Shown one piece after another: positions 60,807 to 64,000 of a DNA stretch of 64,000 nt. Within the stretch, counting starts at the first letter, position 1; each line of letters starts with the position of its first letter. Location of the stretch: NCBI GenBank assembly GCA_002413785.1, contig DHXR01000064.1, positions 19,163 through 83,162 of the forward strand. Reading direction: 5' to 3'. Below the pieces are notes generated by a model. That model saw only the letters and a program-made list of their open reading frames with translations. It ran no database searches and was not told where the DNA came from. The position numbers were made by a program, and so were the translations under genes. This DNA is from Mucilaginibacter sp. UBA5151 (lineage in GTDB: Bacteria; Bacteroidota; Bacteroidia; Sphingobacteriales; Sphingobacteriaceae).

Positions 60807-60886
60807 AATTATCGCGCTGAAAGTACGGAAGAAAGTGCAAAAAACCTGATCTGATCTCCCATTTCAAATCAATTATCGCGCTGAAA
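60807..60886. repeat. 16-bp direct repeat at the scpA 3' end
   Basis: AATTATCGCGCTGAAA occurs at 60807-60822 and again at 60871-60886. The second copy is the last codons and stop of scpA (FSAR then stop). The 48 bp between carry no gene. This looks like a duplicated gene end left by an insertion or slippage. Confidence 0.7.
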
Positions 60887-61616
60887 TCCAAAAATTATTA
60901 TACCCCAATCCTATTTGTATATCAATCACCTCCTGTTGCAGCATTTCAAGTACGGCCAAAAAATTATAAACAAAATGCACTTTATTTTCAGACTGACCGG
61001 CAATAGCTTTAAAATCGATCATATTATTGATCTTTAACAGATTTTCAATCGCTTTTTTTTGCTGTTCAATGGTGTACGGATATTGTACTACCGTATGTGT
61101 TACCTCTTCGCTGCGGGTCAGGTAACGTTTCACCAGGCGGTCGTAAACCAGCATTAATTTATACAAATTAATTTCCGATAGCTCTTCGCCCGGCAGGGCC
61201 ACCGCATCAGCCTGCTCAATATCAAACCGGATATTGCCCCGTTTTTCCTGTTTAAAACGTTCATCTTCAAAGGGGTGCAAATCTTCGCAAACCTCCTTGA
61301 ATCTTTTATACTCAATGAGTTTTCTTATCAGGTCTTCTTTGGTATCCGTTTGATTTCCATCGTCATCAGCTTCATATCTTGGCAACAGCATTTTAGCCTT
61401 AATGCGCATCAGGGTAGCCGCCACATAAATAAATTCGCTGGCAATTTCCATATTAAGGATGGTCATCTGGTGCAGATAATTCAAAAAATCATCAGTGATG
61501 CGTGCGATAGGAATATCGTGAATCTCCAGTTCGTCCCTTTCGATAAAAAAGAGCAACAGGTCAAATGGCCCCTCAAACTGGGGTAAATGTATTTCAAAAC
61601 TTTCTTCGGTAACCAT
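60873..61616 (-). CDS. scpA: Segregation and condensation protein A
   Basis: Kleisin subunit of the SMC-ScpAB chromosome condensation complex. The 247-residue sequence opens with EIHLPQFEGPFDLLLFFIER and continues ELEIHDIPIARITDDFLNYL, typical of the ScpA N-terminal SMC-neck binding domain. A C-terminal winged-helix part runs from about 160 to 247 (NFLAVLEMLQQEVIDIQIG). scpB is not in the window. Confidence 0.95.
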   Translation of the reverse strand: MVTEESFEIHLPQFEGPFDLLLFFIERDELEIHDIPIARITDDFLNYLHQMTILNMEIASEFIYVAATLMRIKAKMLLPRYEADDDGNQTDTKEDLIRKLIEYKRFKEVCEDLHPFEDERFKQEKRGNIRFDIEQADAVALPGEELSEINLYKLMLVYDRLVKRYLTRSEEVTHTVVQYPYTIEQQKKAIENLLKINNMIDFKAIAGQSENKVHFVYNFLAVLEMLQQEVIDIQIGLGYNNFWISAR

Positions 61617-61639
61617 TCGTCCAAAAATAATTCAAAAAA

Positions 61640-61825
61640 AGTTTAAAAGGTTGTAAGTGTTGTAATTGTTGAAAAAATAAATCGGTTAAGAAGGTCTAAA
61701 GAGTTGCATTTTCTGAAAAACGGAAGGTAAATCTTTCCAATTTTGGCAACCTTTGAAAATTGACGACAGCTATTTCAACTTATTGTAACCATTTCAACCC
61801 CTACAACCCTTTCAACTATTTAAAT
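61640..61825. repeat. GTTGTAA-type intergenic repeat with inverted arm
   Basis: The left arm (about 61645-61676) has GGTTGTAAGTGTTGTAATTG. The right arm (about 61772-61820) has CAACTTATTGTAACC, TTTCAACC and CCTACAACCCTTTCAAC. The unit matches the 34.2-kb array. It fills the divergent gap between scpA and dxs. Confidence 0.6.
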
Positions 61826-61877
61826 AAATTATTCCATTCGTTTACCTGCATTTTACTTATAAAATGCCGTAATTTGC

Positions 61878-63830
61878 ATGTTAAATAATTTAACTATGTC
61901 AATGCAGGTACCGGCGGGTAATTTATTGCAAAAAATAAATTATCCATCTGATTTAAAGCAACTTAAAGTTGAAGAACTAAAACAGGTTTGCCAGGAGTTG
62001 CGACAGTATATTATTGACGTGGTATCGGTTAACGGCGGGCATTTTGCCGCCAGTCTGGGCGTAGTTGAACTAACCGTTGCCTTACATTATGTATTAAACA
62101 CCCCTTACGATCAGTTGGTTTGGGATGTTGGCCACCAGGCTTACGGCCATAAAATACTGACCGGCCGCCGCGACAGTTTCTATACTAACCGGGTATATGG
62201 CGGCATAAGCGGCTTCCCAAAGCGGTCCGAAAGCGAATACGATGCGTTTGGCGTCGGGCACTCTTCCACCTCCATTTCGGCAGCCCTGGGTATGGCCGTG
62301 GCTTCGCAATATAAGGGCGAAACAGACAGGCAGCATGTAGCTGTAATTGGCGATGGCGCCATGACAGCGGGTCTGGCTTTTGAAGCGCTGAACCATGCCG
62401 GGATAGAAAACTCAAACATCCTGGTGATCCTGAATGACAATAACATGTCCATCGACCCGAATGTAGGCGCACTGAAAGAATATTTAACTGATATTACCAC
62501 ATCAAAACCTTATAACCGGTTCAGGGACGATATTGCACATGTACTTTCAAAAATATCAGCGATAGGGCCGGATGCCTATAAGATAGCCCAAAAGCTTGAG
62601 AAAAGCATAAAAGGCACCCTGCTTAAGAAAAGTAACTTTTTTGAGGCGCTAAAATTCAGGTATTTCGGGCCTATTGACGGGCACGATGTAGAACACCTTG
62701 TAAAAGTATTACGCGACCTGCGGGATATCCCCGGCCCTAAATTACTGCATTGCATCACTGTAAAAGGGAAAGGCTATGCTTTAGCGGAAAAGGACCAGAC
62801 CAAATGGCACGCCCCCGGCTTATTTGATAAAATAACCGGCGAGATAAAAAAAACAAAGCTTGACAAACCCCAGCCGCCAAAATACCAGGATGTTTTCGGG
62901 CATACCATTATTGAGCTGGCTGAGCAAAACCCTAAAATAATGGGTATTACACCCGCTATGCCATCCGGATGTTCATTAAACCTGATGATGAAGGCTATGC
63001 CAAACCGCGCGTTTGACGTAGGCATTGCCGAACAGCATGCGGTAACATTTTCGGCAGGCTTAGCCACGCAGGGACTGATCCCTTTTTGCAATATTTATAG
63101 CAGCTTTATGCAAAGGGCTTATGACCAGGTGATACATGATGTGGCGATTCAAAATCTGAACGTGGTATTTTGCCTCGACAGGGCCGGTATTGCAGGGGCC
63201 GACGGACCAACACACCATGGGGCTTACGACCTTGCCTATATGCGCTGCATACCCAATATGACGGTGTCGGCGCCAATGAACGAGGAAGAATTGCGTAACC
63301 TGATGTTTACAGCCCAACAGGATGATATGGGTCCATTTGTGATCAGGTACCCGCGGGGTAACGGTGTAATGGTCGACTGGCAAAAGCCCTTAAAGGCTAT
63401 AAAAGTTGGTAAAGGCCGTAAAATATGCGATGGCGATGACGTTGCTATTTTAACCATAGGCCATATTGGTAACGAAGTTGTGAAAGCGATGGACGGGTTA
63501 AATGCCGAAGGCTATTTCCCGGCACATTACGATTTGCGTTTTGTAAAACCATTGGACGCGGCTTTATTGCATGAAGTATTCACTAAATTCAGCAAAGTGA
63601 TTACTGTTGAGGATGGTTGTTTAGAAGGTGGCATGGGCAGCGCAGTACTTGAATTTATGGCGGATAATAATTACAGCGCCCAGGTTGTACGCTTAGGTAT
63701 TCCTGATAAAGTAATTGAGCACGGCGAGCAATATGAACTATGGGGCGAATGCGGTTACGATGCCGCCCACATTGCCGCGCAGGTTAAGCTTTTAGGCATA
63801 CCACAGGCGAAACATATTATTGCCTCGTGA
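61878..63830 (+). CDS. dxs: 1-deoxy-D-xylulose-5-phosphate synthase
   Basis: TPP-dependent first enzyme of the MEP isoprenoid pathway; joins pyruvate and glyceraldehyde 3-phosphate. Over 650 residues it has HFAASLGVVELTVALHYVL (about 54-72), the TPP-binding GDGAMTAGLAFEALN (near 157), GPIDGHDVEHLV (near 265), and the transketolase motif DVGIAEQHAVTFSAGLA (near 378). The start M(1) is at 61878; a second ATG at residue 7 (SMQVPAG) is an alternative. It is monocistronic. Confidence 0.96.
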   Translation: MLNNLTMSMQVPAGNLLQKINYPSDLKQLKVEELKQVCQELRQYIIDVVSVNGGHFAASLGVVELTVALHYVLNTPYDQLVWDVGHQAYGHKILTGRRDSFYTNRVYGGISGFPKRSESEYDAFGVGHSSTSISAALGMAVASQYKGETDRQHVAVIGDGAMTAGLAFEALNHAGIENSNILVILNDNNMSIDPNVGALKEYLTDITTSKPYNRFRDDIAHVLSKISAIGPDAYKIAQKLEKSIKGTLLKKSNFFEALKFRYFGPIDGHDVEHLVKVLRDLRDIPGPKLLHCITVKGKGYALAEKDQTKWHAPGLFDKITGEIKKTKLDKPQPPKYQDVFGHTIIELAEQNPKIMGITPAMPSGCSLNLMMKAMPNRAFDVGIAEQHAVTFSAGLATQGLIPFCNIYSSFMQRAYDQVIHDVAIQNLNVVFCLDRAGIAGADGPTHHGAYDLAYMRCIPNMTVSAPMNEEELRNLMFTAQQDDMGPFVIRYPRGNGVMVDWQKPLKAIKVGKGRKICDGDDVAILTIGHIGNEVVKAMDGLNAEGYFPAHYDLRFVKPLDAALLHEVFTKFSKVITVEDGCLEGGMGSAVLEFMADNNYSAQVVRLGIPDKVIEHGEQYELWGECGYDAAHIAAQVKLLGIPQAKHIIAS

Positions 63831-63900
63831 GGCGCCGGTGGGCAGTTGGCAGTAGCAGTCGGCATTTTTTTTAGGCACAGTACCTTCCTGAAGGGCCTAA

Positions 63901-63990
63901 TTCACCTTTCACCTTTCACCTTTCACCTTTCACCTTTCACCTTTCACCTTTCACCTTTCACCTTTCACCTTTCACCTTTCACCTTTCACC
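63901..63990. repeat. 7-bp tandem array (TTTCACC)
   Basis: Twelve full copies of TTTCACC plus a partial one run without interruption from 63901 to 63990, then decay into CACTCACCATC. The spacing is exactly seven, with no spacers, so it is not a CRISPR array. It lies 70 bp after dxs and may continue past the window. Confidence 0.95.
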
Positions 63991-64000
63991 ACTCACCATC

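Noticed and set aside
63901..63990. CRISPR array
   Set aside because: Units of 7 bp are contiguous, with no spacers and no cas genes.
1..64000. tRNA, rRNA or prophage genes
   Set aside because: No cloverleaf-type sequence, rRNA segment, integrase, transposase or phage structural gene was recognised in the gaps or reading frames.

Overview
The window looks like the chromosome of a member of the Bacteroidota, most likely family Sphingobacteriaceae (Mucilaginibacter/Pedobacter-like). The evidence is a full-length SprA type IX secretion translocon in the malic enzyme-ruvA-sprA order typical of the phylum, DUF4292, DUF983, DUF6132 and DUF4402 proteins, Bacteroidetes-type promoter -7 boxes (TAnnTTTG), and many intergenic hairpin-forming simple repeats. 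No rRNA, tRNA, CRISPR array, transposase or phage module was seen. The genus is inferred from style of content, not from a marker-gene comparison.

Region 1 (1-37.7 kb) is mostly housekeeping: groES-groL (groL cut by the window start), secG, an lptE/sigma-54 activator/miaB block, two tandem single-pass AsmA-like proteins, dcd, lipB plus a phosphopantetheinyl transferase, sprA-ruvA-maeB, a LysM lytic transglycosylase, gatA, two TatA-type genes, an EnvC-like/DUF4292/TPR/dut/flippase block, acylphosphatase, an amidohydrolase, rlmN and a ComF protein. Two genes carry repeat DNA inside the reading frame: miaB has a 42-codon palindromic insertion, and the TPR gene has a 51-bp tandem repeat expanded inside its signal peptide.

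Region 2 (38.1-46.5 kb) is an accessory surface locus on the + strand: two DUF4402 pilin-like proteins, a PapD-like chaperone, a small secreted protein, a protein with a type IX-like C-terminal sorting domain, a third DUF4402 protein, and a large usher-like outer-membrane protein that ends in a SPOR domain. I read this as a chaperone-usher-type fimbrial system of Bacteroidota, unusual because of the SPOR-tailed usher and the embedded T9SS cargo. Two double-palindrome repeats flank the small secreted gene.

Region 3 (46.4-58.6 kb, plus a gene at 37.7 kb) is a stress and sulfur-trafficking regulon. It contains a Crp/Fnr regulator with a C75/C81/C82 cysteine cluster, two near-identical rhodaneses, YgaP/DUF2892 membrane proteins, DUF6132, a CoA-disulfide reductase-rhodanese fusion, and a TolC-MFP-RND efflux operon. 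Five transcription units here share a palindromic operator, GTAAC-N4-GTTAC, at a nearly invariant 21-22 bp upstream of a TAnnTTTG-like -7 box. That is the geometry of activation by a Crp-family protein at about -41.5. This five-operator regulon is the strongest new observation in the window.

Region 4 (58.8-64 kb) returns to housekeeping (single-domain response regulator, glyA, scpA, dxs) and ends in a 7-bp tandem repeat array.
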